A stretch of DNA of 64,000 nt, taken from Stigmatella ashevillena. GTDB lineage: Bacteria > Myxococcota > Myxococcia > Myxococcales > Myxococcaceae. The stretch is taken from positions 5,326,425 through 5,390,424 of the forward strand of contig NZ_JAQNDM010000002.1 of assembly GCF_028368975.1 (NCBI RefSeq). The letters run 5' to 3'. The notes under the pieces are model-generated. The model did not search any database. It saw only the letters and a program-made list of their open reading frames with translations, and was not told where the DNA came from. A program made the position numbers and the translations under genes. Positions 35,788 to 44,437 of the stretch are shown in pieces (within the stretch, counting starts at the first letter, position 1; every line of letters starts with the position of its first letter).

Positions 35788-37032
35788 TCAATGCTCCACC
35801 TTCTTCTTGGGGAAGGCGGGCAGACGCATCACCTGGCTGACGGAGGTCCGGGCGCCCTCGGCCTTGGCGCGACGCACCAGGAGTGCGGGCAGCTCGGCCA
35901 CGCGGCGCTCCACGGCCAGGCGCAGGTCCGCCAGCCGCTCCAGGTGGCGGCGCGCGGGCACATCCTCCACTGCCAGCCGCACCAACTCCCGCAGGGACGC
36001 CTCGGCCTGGGCGAGGGCCCGCCCGGCAGCCTCCACATCGCGCCGGGAGAGCGACTTCCAGGCAGTCCCCTCGGCGGCCACCAGGTCCAACTCCACGTTC
36101 ACCGCGGTCACCCGCCGTCCCTGCACGCTGTCGGGCGTCACGCGGACGACGGGAATGGAGGGCCGACGCGTGTCGCCGTTCTCCAGGTAGGAGGCGGTGA
36201 GGGCGAAGTTCCAATCGGGCGAGGCCAGTCGCCCGCTGAAGAGGGCGCGGCGGAGGCACGCCTGGGAGACGGCCCCGAGGAGCACGCTCATGGCATCTCC
36301 CTCCAGGCGAGTGGAGTAGCGGTGACGGCAGCGCAGCTCGGAGAAGCCCGAGGGCAGCACGTGGACGCGAGCATCCGAGGCCACCTCGCCGAACAGCTCG
36401 GTCACCATGCCGGCCACGGTGGTGGGCAGCGCCTCGGCGTCATCCGCGTGGGCAAAGCCCGTTCCAGAAGGGGCGCTGAGCGCCTCGAGCATCTCGGGGA
36501 TGTAGTGGCGCCCCAGGCCGAGCGCATGGAGGGTGACGCCGGAGTCGGCCACCTTGGAGCCCAGCGTCTTGAAGTCCGCCAGGGCGGCGGGGCCCACGGA
36601 AGGCTCGCCATCGGTGAGCAGCAGGAGCTTGCGGCGGGCGCCGGGGATGAGCACGCGGTGGAGCGAGGAGGAGCCCAGATCCACCGCCTCGTGCAGAGCG
36701 GTGCCCGAGCCGGTCTCCAGGGCGGAGAGCCGCTCGGACAGCTCGGTCTTGGCATCGGGCTCCATGGCGCGCACGGGCAGGAGCTGCTCGGGGACACCAT
36801 CGAAGGCGAGCAGGCCGATGTAGTCGCGCGGCCCGGCCTGGGCCACGAGGGACTGGGCGGCATCGACGGCGGCCACCAGGGGGGCCCCGCGCATGGAAGC
36901 GCTGCGATCGATGAGGAGATTCACGGCGACGGGGGCGCGGGGCGTGTTCTCCTCGGCCTCCAGGGTGACGAGCAAAAGGACCTCTTTGCCCTGCTCGCCG
37001 TCCCGTTCCATCGCCCAAGCCTTCTGCTTCAT
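35788..37032 (-). CDS. von Willebrand factor A domain protein
   Basis: A 414-residue protein. The MIDAS metal site is seen as 'DRSASM' (Asp42, Ser44, Ser46) and 'LLLTDGEPSVG', so the VWA domain should bind Mg2+ and a ligand. The rest includes a beta domain ('VHVLPSGFSELRCRHRYS') and an extended helical C-terminus (~300-400) rich in Arg/Glu/Leu, a probable coiled coil. No signal peptide or membrane segment, so it is likely cytoplasmic. AAGGAAG precedes the ATG at 37032; a start at 37062 is open. VWA proteins of this layout often partner with MoxR ATPases or co-chaperones, but none is adjacent. Confidence 0.83.
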   Translation of the reverse strand: MKQKAWAMERDGEQGKEVLLLVTLEAEENTPRAPVAVNLLIDRSASMRGAPLVAAVDAAQSLVAQAGPRDYIGLLAFDGVPEQLLPVRAMEPDAKTELSERLSALETGSGTALHEAVDLGSSSLHRVLIPGARRKLLLLTDGEPSVGPAALADFKTLGSKVADSGVTLHALGLGRHYIPEMLEALSAPSGTGFAHADDAEALPTTVAGMVTELFGEVASDARVHVLPSGFSELRCRHRYSTRLEGDAMSVLLGAVSQACLRRALFSGRLASPDWNFALTASYLENGDTRRPSIPVVRVTPDSVQGRRVTAVNVELDLVAAEGTAWKSLSRRDVEAAGRALAQAEASLRELVRLAVEDVPARRHLERLADLRLAVERRVAELPALLVRRAKAEGARTSVSQVMRLPAFPKKKVEH

Positions 37033-37187
37033 CGTGCTTCCTTCGTGGAGAAAGGGGTCCATTCTGCCGTGTTCCCACGAAAGACGGCAGGTGGCCCCCC
37101 ACGTTTCGGCCCGCGCGCGTCTGCTATCCGGCGCCCCGTTGATCTTCTCGACGGTCCCCTCCCCTGCGGGCCTCGCGTCTGGCCCTA

Positions 37188-37228
37188 CATAATATACAAC
37201 TTAAGATATATTTTCTTGAATTACTGCT
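37188..37228 (-). promoter_or_regulatory. AT-rich promoter region upstream of vWA gene
   Basis: An AT-rich patch in an otherwise GC-rich gap. On the minus strand TTCAAG followed after 18 bases by TATATT is a plausible promoter for the vWA gene, ~150 bases upstream of its ATG. Exact hexamers are uncertain. Confidence 0.35.
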
Positions 37229-37265
37229 CTACGGGCATTCCTCCCATGGCGGGGGCCGAGAGGAG

Positions 37266-37931
37266 CTACTCCAAATGCTCCCCACGGGAGAGCCGCTCCA
37301 GTTCGTGGAAGAGCGGTTTGAAGTTCTGGGGGCACGCAGCGCACAACTCGCGGGCAGAGGCCCGCTCCAGAATCCAGGGGGCATCCGTGGTCTCGATGTA
37401 CGCCCTCCTGCGGTACTTCATGAACAACTGCTCCACAACGCGCTTGGGCGGCTTCTGATCGTTCTGGTCCTCTGGAGGCTTCCTCCATTGCTTCTCGATG
37501 CCCTCGTCCGTGTTGAGCCGTTGCTTCAGAATGTCCGGCGCCCCCAGCAGGAGAACCTCCAGATCGTGCTTGAGGCAGTGGATCCGGTAGTGGGAGCGCA
37601 CGGCTTCGGGCAGACCCTCCCGATCCGCCTCTTCCATGAAGCGCTTCCAGAGCAACGCCCGGAGTTCCCCGAAGGAGTGATGCACCTCGAGCGTCCGATC
37701 GTACTTGGCCATGGGATAGAGGTCCGGCAGGGCGAAGACGTAATTGTCCGGACTGCTCTTGAGCTCGCTTGCAACAGTCTTGCCCAAGTACCGCAGGATC
37801 CAATCCTTCCCCCCTGTGTGATGGAAGGTGATGCTGACCTTCGATTGGCGTCCCTGCTGGCGTACCTCACGGAAGAGCATTTCCAGGGAGGCTCGATCCC
37901 CAGGCCCCTCCACATAGACGAGTACCTTCAC
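37266..37931 (-). CDS. DUF4276 family protein (TOPRIM-like), partner of ATPase
   Basis: A 221-residue protein. It opens 'MKVLVYVEGPGDRASLEML', the V-E-G-x-x-D/E start of TOPRIM-like DUF4276 proteins, and continues 'NYVFALPDLYPMAKY', which matches the DUF4276 'DLYGLP' segment, then 'HCLKHDLEVLLLGAPDIL' (H/E-rich helix) and a charged C-terminus. TOPRIM-like proteins of this kind are predicted nucleases; catalysis is unproven here. Its ATG overlaps the stop of the upstream ATPase gene (ATGA, 4 bases). An OLD-type ATPase plus TOPRIM partner is a recurring phage-defence layout. Confidence 0.75.
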   Translation of the reverse strand: MKVLVYVEGPGDRASLEMLFREVRQQGRQSKVSITFHHTGGKDWILRYLGKTVASELKSSPDNYVFALPDLYPMAKYDRTLEVHHSFGELRALLWKRFMEEADREGLPEAVRSHYRIHCLKHDLEVLLLGAPDILKQRLNTDEGIEKQWRKPPEDQNDQKPPKRVVEQLFMKYRRRAYIETTDAPWILERASARELCAACPQNFKPLFHELERLSRGEHLE

Positions 37932-39625
37932 GAACGAACCTCGAGTTCATCGTTGATGTGGAGCCGCGCCAACTCTCCGCTCCCCAACTCCTCGATCTCT
38001 CGCCGGAGAGCCTCATTGGAGGCAGGGCGGGCAAAGACCGCACGCCCCTCCACCTTCTTCATCACGGCGATCTCCTCCAAGCTGAACTGGCTGAGAAAAT
38101 AGGGGGAGTGGGTGGCGATGATGAGCTGAGACTCCTCCGACGCCTGACGCATCAGCCCCGCGAGCACCGGCAACACCCGAGGGTGGAGTCCCAACTCCGG
38201 CTCGTCCATGCAGATCAACGGCGGCTTCCGAGGCGATAGGCACAATGCGGCCCAGCAGAGGAACTTGAGCGTTCCGTCCGACAGATCCGCCAGTGTCAAT
38301 TCACCTCGGACCCCTTCCTCCCTCCAAACCCCCATCGTCGTGCCGGGTCCTCCCTTGAACTTGACGCCCAGGGACTGGAACGTGGGGATCGCTGACCGCA
38401 GGTGCGTCTCCAGTTCCTCCCAACGGTCCCGGTGTTCTGACTGGAGGAACGCCAACACCGCGCTCAGGTTGGAGCCATTGTCCTTCAGCACAGGCTCTGG
38501 CTCGGTGGGAACAGGGCGGCGGATGCTGGACGTCGTGCCGACATCGAAGCCCGCGTAGAACCCCCAGCTCGCGACATACTCTCGGAACTTGTTGAGGGTC
38601 AGCCAGTTGGGGTCCAGGGTTCGCCGGAGTGCCAACTCGTTTCTGGGCAATGACCATTGCTCAGGAGAGAGCTTCCCTGGACTGCGGACGTTTCCCTTTC
38701 CGCCCTTGAACTCCAAAAACGTGAAGGACTCTTGCTGTTCTCCCTCGGGAGTGGCTCTGAGCGAACTGAGCCGCTCCGACGCAATGGAGGACGTTCCCAC
38801 CGGGCCACGAAAGTCTACTTGATAGTGAAGCCTCCGGCCGCCCCCTCGCTCCACGAGAAAGCCCAGTGCGATGCGCTCAGGTGCGCCCATATGAAAGAGC
38901 GTCCTGCCCGCACTCCGGGGGTCCACTTCAGGAGGCAGAGGATTGACGGTCGCGAATGAAACAAAGGACAGCAGATCAAACAGCGAGGATTTGCCCGAAG
39001 CATTGGCCCCGATGATGACTGTCAGGGGCTCGAGTTGTGCCCCGAAACCTTCGAGCGCCCGGTATCCATCCACCTTGAGTTCTGCCAGCCGCAATACCTC
39101 CCCAGGAACGTCCTGCTCATACCGCAGCGCATCGATGGTGAAAGGCTGTGCTTGAAGAACCCTGGGATTGAACGTGACACTTTCGATGACACCACTTTTT
39201 GGTGAGAAGGTCGCGCCAGTATAAATTCCAAGATCCCGGATGAAGAGCTGAAGCACCCGCCCAATCTCCTCCGCTGACATCGGAGCGAGCAGGCTCAATT
39301 CGGTAGGGGACCATGGCTTCCCCGGCTGACGCCTGTAAGCCATCTTAAGCGCGGGAAGAAGGCGATCAAACGCCTCGAACTCGGGCGCAGCCTCCATGAC
39401 AGCGTACTCCAGCAAACCGTTCACTGAAGGCCAGTAATGGCCCCTATCGGTGGTCAGCTTTCTTTCATCGATAAGGCGGTCGAGAACCTCCACCACGTCT
39501 TCGTGGCTGGTGCGAAACGCATCGACGTCAGGAGCGACATGGTGCTTTCTCAGAAAATCCAGCACCTCCAAGACGATCCGCTGCTCGATACTCCGCTCGC
39601 CATCGCTGGATGATTGGGTCGCCAT
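37928..39625 (-). CDS. AAA ATPase (RecF/OLD-like) with N-terminal extension
   Basis: A 565-residue P-loop ATPase. Residues ~15-180 are an extra N-terminal region, helical, with wHTH-like stretches ('VLEVLDFLRKHHVAPD', 'EDVVEVLDRLIDERKL', 'HYWPSVNGLLEY'). From ~185 the ATPase core begins 'LAELKVDGYRALEGF', Walker A 'GANASGKSSLFD' (near residue 205), a signature-like 'LADLSDGTLKFLCWAAL', Walker B 'LICMDEPELGLHP' and 'IATHSPYF'. ATP-driven dimer closure around DNA or a partner is expected. ATG at 39625 has GGGAG upstream. Coupled by a 4-base overlap to the DUF4276 gene: probable two-gene defence operon. Confidence 0.8.
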   Translation of the reverse strand: MATQSSSDGERSIEQRIVLEVLDFLRKHHVAPDVDAFRTSHEDVVEVLDRLIDERKLTTDRGHYWPSVNGLLEYAVMEAAPEFEAFDRLLPALKMAYRRQPGKPWSPTELSLLAPMSAEEIGRVLQLFIRDLGIYTGATFSPKSGVIESVTFNPRVLQAQPFTIDALRYEQDVPGEVLRLAELKVDGYRALEGFGAQLEPLTVIIGANASGKSSLFDLLSFVSFATVNPLPPEVDPRSAGRTLFHMGAPERIALGFLVERGGGRRLHYQVDFRGPVGTSSIASERLSSLRATPEGEQQESFTFLEFKGGKGNVRSPGKLSPEQWSLPRNELALRRTLDPNWLTLNKFREYVASWGFYAGFDVGTTSSIRRPVPTEPEPVLKDNGSNLSAVLAFLQSEHRDRWEELETHLRSAIPTFQSLGVKFKGGPGTTMGVWREEGVRGELTLADLSDGTLKFLCWAALCLSPRKPPLICMDEPELGLHPRVLPVLAGLMRQASEESQLIIATHSPYFLSQFSLEEIAVMKKVEGRAVFARPASNEALRREIEELGSGELARLHINDELEVRS

Positions 39626-39793
39626 CGCGCATATCTCCCGTGCTGGCTCCCATAGCACCCCTGGAGGGGGATGGCCGCATCCAGTGCGGACGCGTGCCCC
39701 CGCCGACTCCATGGTGGCTGAGTGACACACCGTCCTCGCGGCGCTGCCTGTTCGTCACCGCCGCAAACCGCCAGGGCGGTATAGAGAGGGGCC

Positions 39794-41185
39794 ATGTTGC
39801 TCCCCGCCCTCCTCGCCACCGCCCTGCTCGCCCAGGCCCCTGCCGCTCCTGCCCACCGTGCCGCCGCAACGCTGGAACTGGGAACCGTGCTCGATGCGGC
39901 AGAGCGCGAGGACATCGCCTATCTCGCCCTCGAGCGCGGGGGCATCGCCGTGGTGGATCTCAAGGCCACACCTCCCCGGCTCCTGCGCCGCATCGAGGAA
40001 GGACGGCGCTTCGTGCGACTCGTCCTCGCCGGGGAGTCGCTGCTCGCCGTCGAACTGCGCGAAGAGGCCCACGCCTTCTCCCTCTCGTCCCCAGAAGCCC
40101 CCCAGCCCAGCTCCCTGGCCTTGGCGCTCGGGGCCACCCGCGAGCTGCCCCTGGCCCAAGCCCCCGCCTCCCCCCAAGGCCCGGGAGAGGCCCCCCCGCA
40201 GGGCCCTTCACCGGCCCCCGCGCGGACGGCACGGCTCACCCTCACCGCGGTTCGCGGGGGCGAGGTGGTGCTCTCAGGGGGACGCAACGCGGGCCTCCGG
40301 GAAGGCGCTCGCGTGCGGCGTGTGCCCGCTTCGCAAGAGTCCTCCGCGCGCGAGGTGGTTCTCGAAGTCACCGAGGCCCGGGAAACCGAGGCCGTGGCGC
40401 GGCTCGGCCGGGGCGAGAGCGCCCACGTGGGAGACCTCGTCGAGCCCACCGACGCGCCCCCCAGCGCCCGCCTCTTCTTCCCTCAGTCGCAAGTGCCTCC
40501 GCTGCGCTACGGCTTCCACGCCCGGCCCTTCCTCGCCCTGGATGCGCAGACCGCGCAGGGGCGCTCGGCGCGCGCGGCCGGCGTGCTCGTGGATCTCTTC
40601 GCCGCGTGGAAAATCCCGGACTGGCCCGTGGTGCTGAGCGCGCGGCTGGAGCCCTTCGGCGTGGGCCTGGGCACCGGCGATCGCCACACCCCCGGCTCCG
40701 CCTACGCCGCCGCCACCTATGCCACGGAGTACCTCGAGGTGGGCTTGGGCGCGGGTGCGCTCTTCGGGCAATCCGAGTGCTATTCCGAGCTCGACGACCA
40801 GTACCAGCCCATCCCAGGCCGGGAGATCTGCGAGTCCCCGTCTGGCGTCACGGTGCAGCAGTTGCTCCGGCTGGGCGCGCTCGACGGCTTCCATCTCGCG
40901 TGGAGCTCGTCCATCCTCTCGCGAGACAACCAGTTTGTCTTTGGCTCGGGCCGGGGCGAACTCCAGGTGCCGCTCACCTCGCGCCTGGCCCTGTTCGGCG
41001 CGGGCGGGGGGAGCGCCAGTGGCTGGGCCTTTGGCGAACTCGGGGTGCGCAGCTTCCTCAAAGGCACCGGCGGCGCGGGCAGCACCGTGCTGTCGGTGAG
41101 CCTGGGCTTCGTCTCGCTCTCGGACGGCCGCGGGGACGCTCTCGCCGGCCCCTCCGTCGCCTTCGGCCTCGAGCGCAGACCGTAG
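39794..41185 (+). CDS. Exported protein with C-terminal beta-rich domain
   Basis: A 463-residue protein with a short signal peptide (residues 1-20). Residues ~25-120 carry regular 'AYLALERGGIAVVDL' and 'LLAVELREEA' strands, like a small propeller or beta domain. A Pro/Ala linker follows at ~120-145, then 'ARLTLTAVRGGEVVLSGGRNA' with 'LREGARVRRVP', reminiscent of FlgT/curli-assembly-like domains. The last ~230 residues alternate hydrophobic and polar residues ('LSARLEPFGVGLGTG', 'LGVRSFLKGTGG') as in an outer-membrane barrel. Family not recognised; likely outer-membrane or periplasmic. It is divergent from the ATPase gene. Confidence 0.7.
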   Translation: MLLPALLATALLAQAPAAPAHRAAATLELGTVLDAAEREDIAYLALERGGIAVVDLKATPPRLLRRIEEGRRFVRLVLAGESLLAVELREEAHAFSLSSPEAPQPSSLALALGATRELPLAQAPASPQGPGEAPPQGPSPAPARTARLTLTAVRGGEVVLSGGRNAGLREGARVRRVPASQESSAREVVLEVTEARETEAVARLGRGESAHVGDLVEPTDAPPSARLFFPQSQVPPLRYGFHARPFLALDAQTAQGRSARAAGVLVDLFAAWKIPDWPVVLSARLEPFGVGLGTGDRHTPGSAYAAATYATEYLEVGLGAGALFGQSECYSELDDQYQPIPGREICESPSGVTVQQLLRLGALDGFHLAWSSSILSRDNQFVFGSGRGELQVPLTSRLALFGAGGGSASGWAFGELGVRSFLKGTGGAGSTVLSVSLGFVSLSDGRGDALAGPSVAFGLERRP

Positions 41186-41197
41186 GCGCCTGCCCGG

Positions 41198-41656
41198 TCA
41201 CTTCAGGTTGATCGCAACCACCTTGCCCTCATGCAGATAGCCGCCACTCACCTCGGCCAACCTGACGATGTAGAGGATTCCCGAAGCCGAGACCGACAGC
41301 AGACCGGGAACTGGGTAGGACCAGACCCTGGACCGCTTCTCGATATCGATCGCGTATACCTGCTGGGCAGAGCTGACGAACACGAGGTTGTCCGCCGCCA
41401 CGATGCTTCCAAATTTGAAGGAGTCATCGAGTCCTTCGCCCGGAGACCACTGCCAGAGCAAATGGCCATCCGCCACGCTCCGCGCTTCCAGCCGCATCAG
41501 GGACTGGTTGACCACGTAGAGGACTTCACCGGCCACGGAGGGAGGACCCATGAACTCGCCCTCGACCTCCCAGGCCTGTGTCTGCTTCTCCAGATCCACG
41601 CAGTCGAGAAAGGACCGTTCACTCCCGTGGCGAATGACCAGCGCCCGCCGCCGGAG
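41198..41656 (-). pseudogene. C-terminal remnant of a PQQ-like beta-propeller protein
   Basis: About 150 codons open from a TAG at 41657-41659 to the stop at 41198. The text is genuine propeller: 'LVIRHGSERSFLDCVDLEK', 'GEVLYVVNQSLMRLEARSV', 'GHLLWQWSPG' and 'LVFVSSAQQVYAIDIEK', ending 'GKVVAINLK'. The frame has sense residues upstream of the only GTG (41599), so the protein is cut off before its start, directly beside the next gene's 5' end. Full-length relatives are 350-450 residues. It looks like a 5'-truncated relic created when the neighbouring DNA was inserted. Confidence 0.65.
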
Positions 41657-41680
41657 CTACGGACCCTGCGACTCCCCGCG

Positions 41681-42814
41681 ATGGAGACGGATCCACTGAA
41701 GATCCGCGCGAAGCGGTTGGAGGTCATCTACGAGTTCCGCAACGTGCATGGCGCCAAGCGGCCACCGACGTACGAAGGCTATGTCTTCGACAAGGTCCTG
41801 GCAGAGAACCAAGCGGCCCTCGCACGCAGCCGGGTGGCGCTGCACAGCATGAACCCGGACGTCATCGTGGGCATGGAGCGGGGCGGCTCGTTCCTCACTG
41901 AGGCGCTGACCCAGGGAGAGCCCATCCTCGCCGCCAAAGTGCGCAAGATGCGCGTCCACCGGGCCCCAGAGGGCCAACCCTCCAAGAAAGGAAAGTACGA
42001 CGGCCCCAAGATGCAGGCGGAGTTCCAGGCGCTCATCAACGGCGGAGCAAAGGAGATCGTCGTTTATGATGCATACATGGGCGGCACGACCGCACGGTCC
42101 CTGATCAAACAGGTGTTCACTCCCCTGGCCGAAAAGAACCCGGGGGTGACCTTCCACATGTACTGGTTGCGCGAGACCTTCGGATTCAGGGGCGCCGAGG
42201 TGGTGGGCTTGGAGAAGGCGCACATCCTGAACACCGTTGAGGAAGTGAGCTTGGTGCTCGGGGACGACTTGGATGTGGTCATGAGCCCGAACGGGCAGGC
42301 CTCCATCCGGCTCTTCAACTCGGAAGGCAAGGTGACCGAAGTGGTGACCCCGAAGCCGGGGCAGACCACACGGCAGGTGCTGATCGAGCTTTTGAATCGC
42401 CCTTCGTCACCGACCCAGCCACTGGGCGGCGGCAGCGGCGTCCCTGTGGTGCCCGCGCATCCGGACATGCGCCCGGCAAAGGAAAATATGGCCATACGAA
42501 CGCTGAGATATGTCACGGGCGTCGGGACACTGTCTGTCGCCGAGGCCTACGAGAAGGCGGAGACGATCGCGGCCATCCTGCGCCCGTGGTACCAGAGCGG
42601 GAAGCTGAAGGGCTACCGGTCGTGCGCCCTGGTGGACGAAGAGTCCTACGATGAGGTGATGCTCGATCCGGAGGTCGTCGAACCCAAGGTGAAGGGACGA
42701 TTCCCTTTCGTGTGCGTCAGCATCACGTTCGAGGAGTCCGGGCTCCCCTCGGGAACCACGGCGCCGAGCGGCTGGGACGCGGTGGTGGCAACGCACGCTC
42801 TGGAGCCCCTCTGA
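41681..42814 (+). CDS. Phosphoribosyltransferase-like protein
   Basis: A 377-residue cytoplasmic protein. Residues ~15-165 look like a type I PRTase: 'MNPDVIVGMERGGSFLTEAL' (hood/first beta-alpha) and 'KEIVVYDAYMGGTTARSLI', which matches the PRPP loop (acidic pair then GGTT) though with YDAYM in place of the usual DDxxTTG. The rest (~165-377) is a unique domain with 'EVVGLEKAHILNTVEEVSL', 'YEKAETIAAILRPWYQSG' and 'PFVCVSITFEESGLP'. The ATG at 41681 has a weak Shine-Dalgarno, and the frame is open further upstream over the antisense propeller relic. It precedes the nucleoside hydrolase by 43 bases, suggesting joint action on nucleotides or nucleosides. Confidence 0.65.
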   Translation: METDPLKIRAKRLEVIYEFRNVHGAKRPPTYEGYVFDKVLAENQAALARSRVALHSMNPDVIVGMERGGSFLTEALTQGEPILAAKVRKMRVHRAPEGQPSKKGKYDGPKMQAEFQALINGGAKEIVVYDAYMGGTTARSLIKQVFTPLAEKNPGVTFHMYWLRETFGFRGAEVVGLEKAHILNTVEEVSLVLGDDLDVVMSPNGQASIRLFNSEGKVTEVVTPKPGQTTRQVLIELLNRPSSPTQPLGGGSGVPVVPAHPDMRPAKENMAIRTLRYVTGVGTLSVAEAYEKAETIAAILRPWYQSGKLKGYRSCALVDEESYDEVMLDPEVVEPKVKGRFPFVCVSITFEESGLPSGTTAPSGWDAVVATHALEPL

Positions 42815-42857
42815 TCGGTTCTTGACGGGGTGCGGTCCACGCGGCAGGTTGCCCCCC

Positions 42858-43811
42858 ATGTCAAGCGATGAAGGCTTGGGAGAGTCGAGAGCTCGCCAGC
42901 CGGTTGTCTTTGATATGGAGACCTCGGATCCGGACGATGTGCTGGCCTTGGCCCTCATCGCAGATCACCCCGCGTTTGAGCTCGTTGCCCTGACCGTGAA
43001 CCCCGGCACGGATGCCCAGCTCGGCGTTGTCACGGAGGTTCTCCGCCGGGTCGGCGTGGGGCCAATTCCCATGGGCTCGCGGACACCGGGCGCGACACGA
43101 GAGGCCGTATCGCCCTTCCACTTTGCCTGGCTCGGCCATGTCCCCCCCGTGCGCGCAGAGGCTGTCTCATCGGAGGTGCTGGCGGAGGCATTCCGGCGCT
43201 TCCCTAGAGCGGTGCTCCTCACCGGGGCTCCGCTTCACAACCTCCGCCTCGCGCTCAAGGCCCACCCGGAGATGCGCATCGAGCGGTGGGTCGCCCAAGG
43301 GGGGTTCGCGGGCGACAACCTCGTGCCACCAGCGCACCAATTGCCCAAGTTCGTCGGCCGCGAACTCTGCGAGAGCCACAACTTCGGAGGTGACAGCAAG
43401 GGCACGCTCCTCGCGCTGGGCGCCCCGCAGATTGGCGTGCGACAGCTTGTCTCGAAGAACGTGACGCACGCCCTCGCCTGGGACGGCGCGTTTCACGCGT
43501 TGATGGCGCCGCATCGCACCGCGCGGGCCGGCCTCGCCGTCGCGTATGACGCGATGAGCCGATATCAAGAGGCGCACCCCGAGGGGAAGCTGCTTCACGA
43601 TCCGCTGGCAGCAGCGGCAGTCATCGAGCCGGGCATCTTCACCTGGAGTGAAGTGGAGGTCATCCACGCCCGCGGCCAGTGGGGGGCGCGGGCAGCGAGC
43701 GGAACGGCCACTTTCATGACCACCTCGGTCGATACAGCCCGCGTCCTCGGCGTGCTCATCGGAGGCGCTCAACGCCCTCCCATGCGACAGCCTCCCCCCA
43801 GAACGGAGTGA
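42858..43811 (+). CDS. Nucleoside hydrolase-like protein
   Basis: A 317-residue protein of the inosine-uridine nucleoside hydrolase fold. The N-terminal metal motif reads 'VFDMETSDPDDVLALAL', a DMETxDPDD variant of the canonical D-x-D-x-x-x-D-D: Glu replaces the second Asp and the loop is one residue longer. Later family landmarks are present: 'FELVALTVNPGTDAQLG', 'ERWVAQGGFAGDN', 'FGGDSKGTLLAL' and 'LLHDPLAAAAVIEP' (final metal Asp). It should bind Ca2+ and cleave N-ribosidic bonds, although substrate is unknown. Likely co-transcribed with the preceding PRTase-like gene. Nucleoside hydrolases occur in salvage, modified-base metabolism and NAD-linked conflict systems. Confidence 0.8.
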   Translation: MSSDEGLGESRARQPVVFDMETSDPDDVLALALIADHPAFELVALTVNPGTDAQLGVVTEVLRRVGVGPIPMGSRTPGATREAVSPFHFAWLGHVPPVRAEAVSSEVLAEAFRRFPRAVLLTGAPLHNLRLALKAHPEMRIERWVAQGGFAGDNLVPPAHQLPKFVGRELCESHNFGGDSKGTLLALGAPQIGVRQLVSKNVTHALAWDGAFHALMAPHRTARAGLAVAYDAMSRYQEAHPEGKLLHDPLAAAAVIEPGIFTWSEVEVIHARGQWGARAASGTATFMTTSVDTARVLGVLIGGAQRPPMRQPPPRTE

Positions 43812-43822
43812 CCCCGCTTGGC

Positions 43823-43990
43823 TCAGGACTCGGAGGCGTTCCAGCCGCCCCAGTCTTCCTCTCCGTAGGCCCACTGCCGACCCCCCGAGGTCACGGTCAC
43901 CAGCGGGCCGCCCTCGTCCTGGGCCTCATCGTCCCGGACCACGCGCCCCCACTCGACATCCTCCATGTACGACGTGTCGTCGTGCCGCAT
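43823..43990 (-). CDS. Small acidic protein, function unknown
   Basis: A 55-residue protein starting at the ATG at 43990, preceded by GAGAGGGG at normal spacing. It is strongly acidic and aromatic: 'DTSYMEDVEWGRVVRDD', 'PLVTVTSGGRQWAYGEED' and 'WGGWNASES'. No membrane segment or known motif. It converges with the nucleoside hydrolase gene (stop codons 12 bases apart). Codon use looks like real coding sequence; I know no family for it. Confidence 0.5.
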   Translation of the reverse strand: MRHDDTSYMEDVEWGRVVRDDEAQDEGGPLVTVTSGGRQWAYGEEDWGGWNASES

Positions 43991-44437
43991 GCCGCACCCC
44001 TCTCGGGCGCTCCGTGTCTTCCGGGTAGACGGAGAAAACCCCCTCGCCCCCCTCACGGACGCCCTGCCGAACCGGTCCCCCGGGCCCACCCCATGCGGTG
44101 CCCGGCCCTGCGTTGACCGATTTACCAGCAGCATGGGCATGACCGCTCGCGTTGTAAACCGTTGTGGTTCCCACAAAACCCAGAAAGGGACTGTCCGGCT
44201 GGTTGCCCGCGAGCGCGGAGGACCTGTCCGGCCGACGCCGCCTGCCTGCTGCCAGCGCAGCCTGGGGCTTTACAGTGCTCCCTCTCCGAGCCAGCGAACC
44301 CGTCCTGCCCACCGCTGAACCTTGGACGAAAGGGGCGCTTGATTCAGGAATCAACCCTGTTAGCGTTGAGACGTCATGCTGCTTTGCGGCATCGGGAAGC
44401 CCCCCCTGGCCCGGGCTTCCGCGCACACTGAGAGCCC
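43991..44437. other. Intergenic region upstream of Fe-S oxidoreductase
   Basis: No gene is visible in these 447 bases. It holds the palindrome TTGATTCAGGAATCAA (44339-44354), a likely operator or promoter element for the gene starting at 44438, ~85 bases upstream of that ATG. Confidence 0.5.
44339..44354 (+). promoter_or_regulatory. TTGATT-CAGG-AATCAA palindrome
   Basis: Six-base half sites with a four-base centre. Position relative to the ATG at 44438 and the downstream AT-richer patch suit an operator or a -35 element. The regulator is unknown. Confidence 0.35.
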
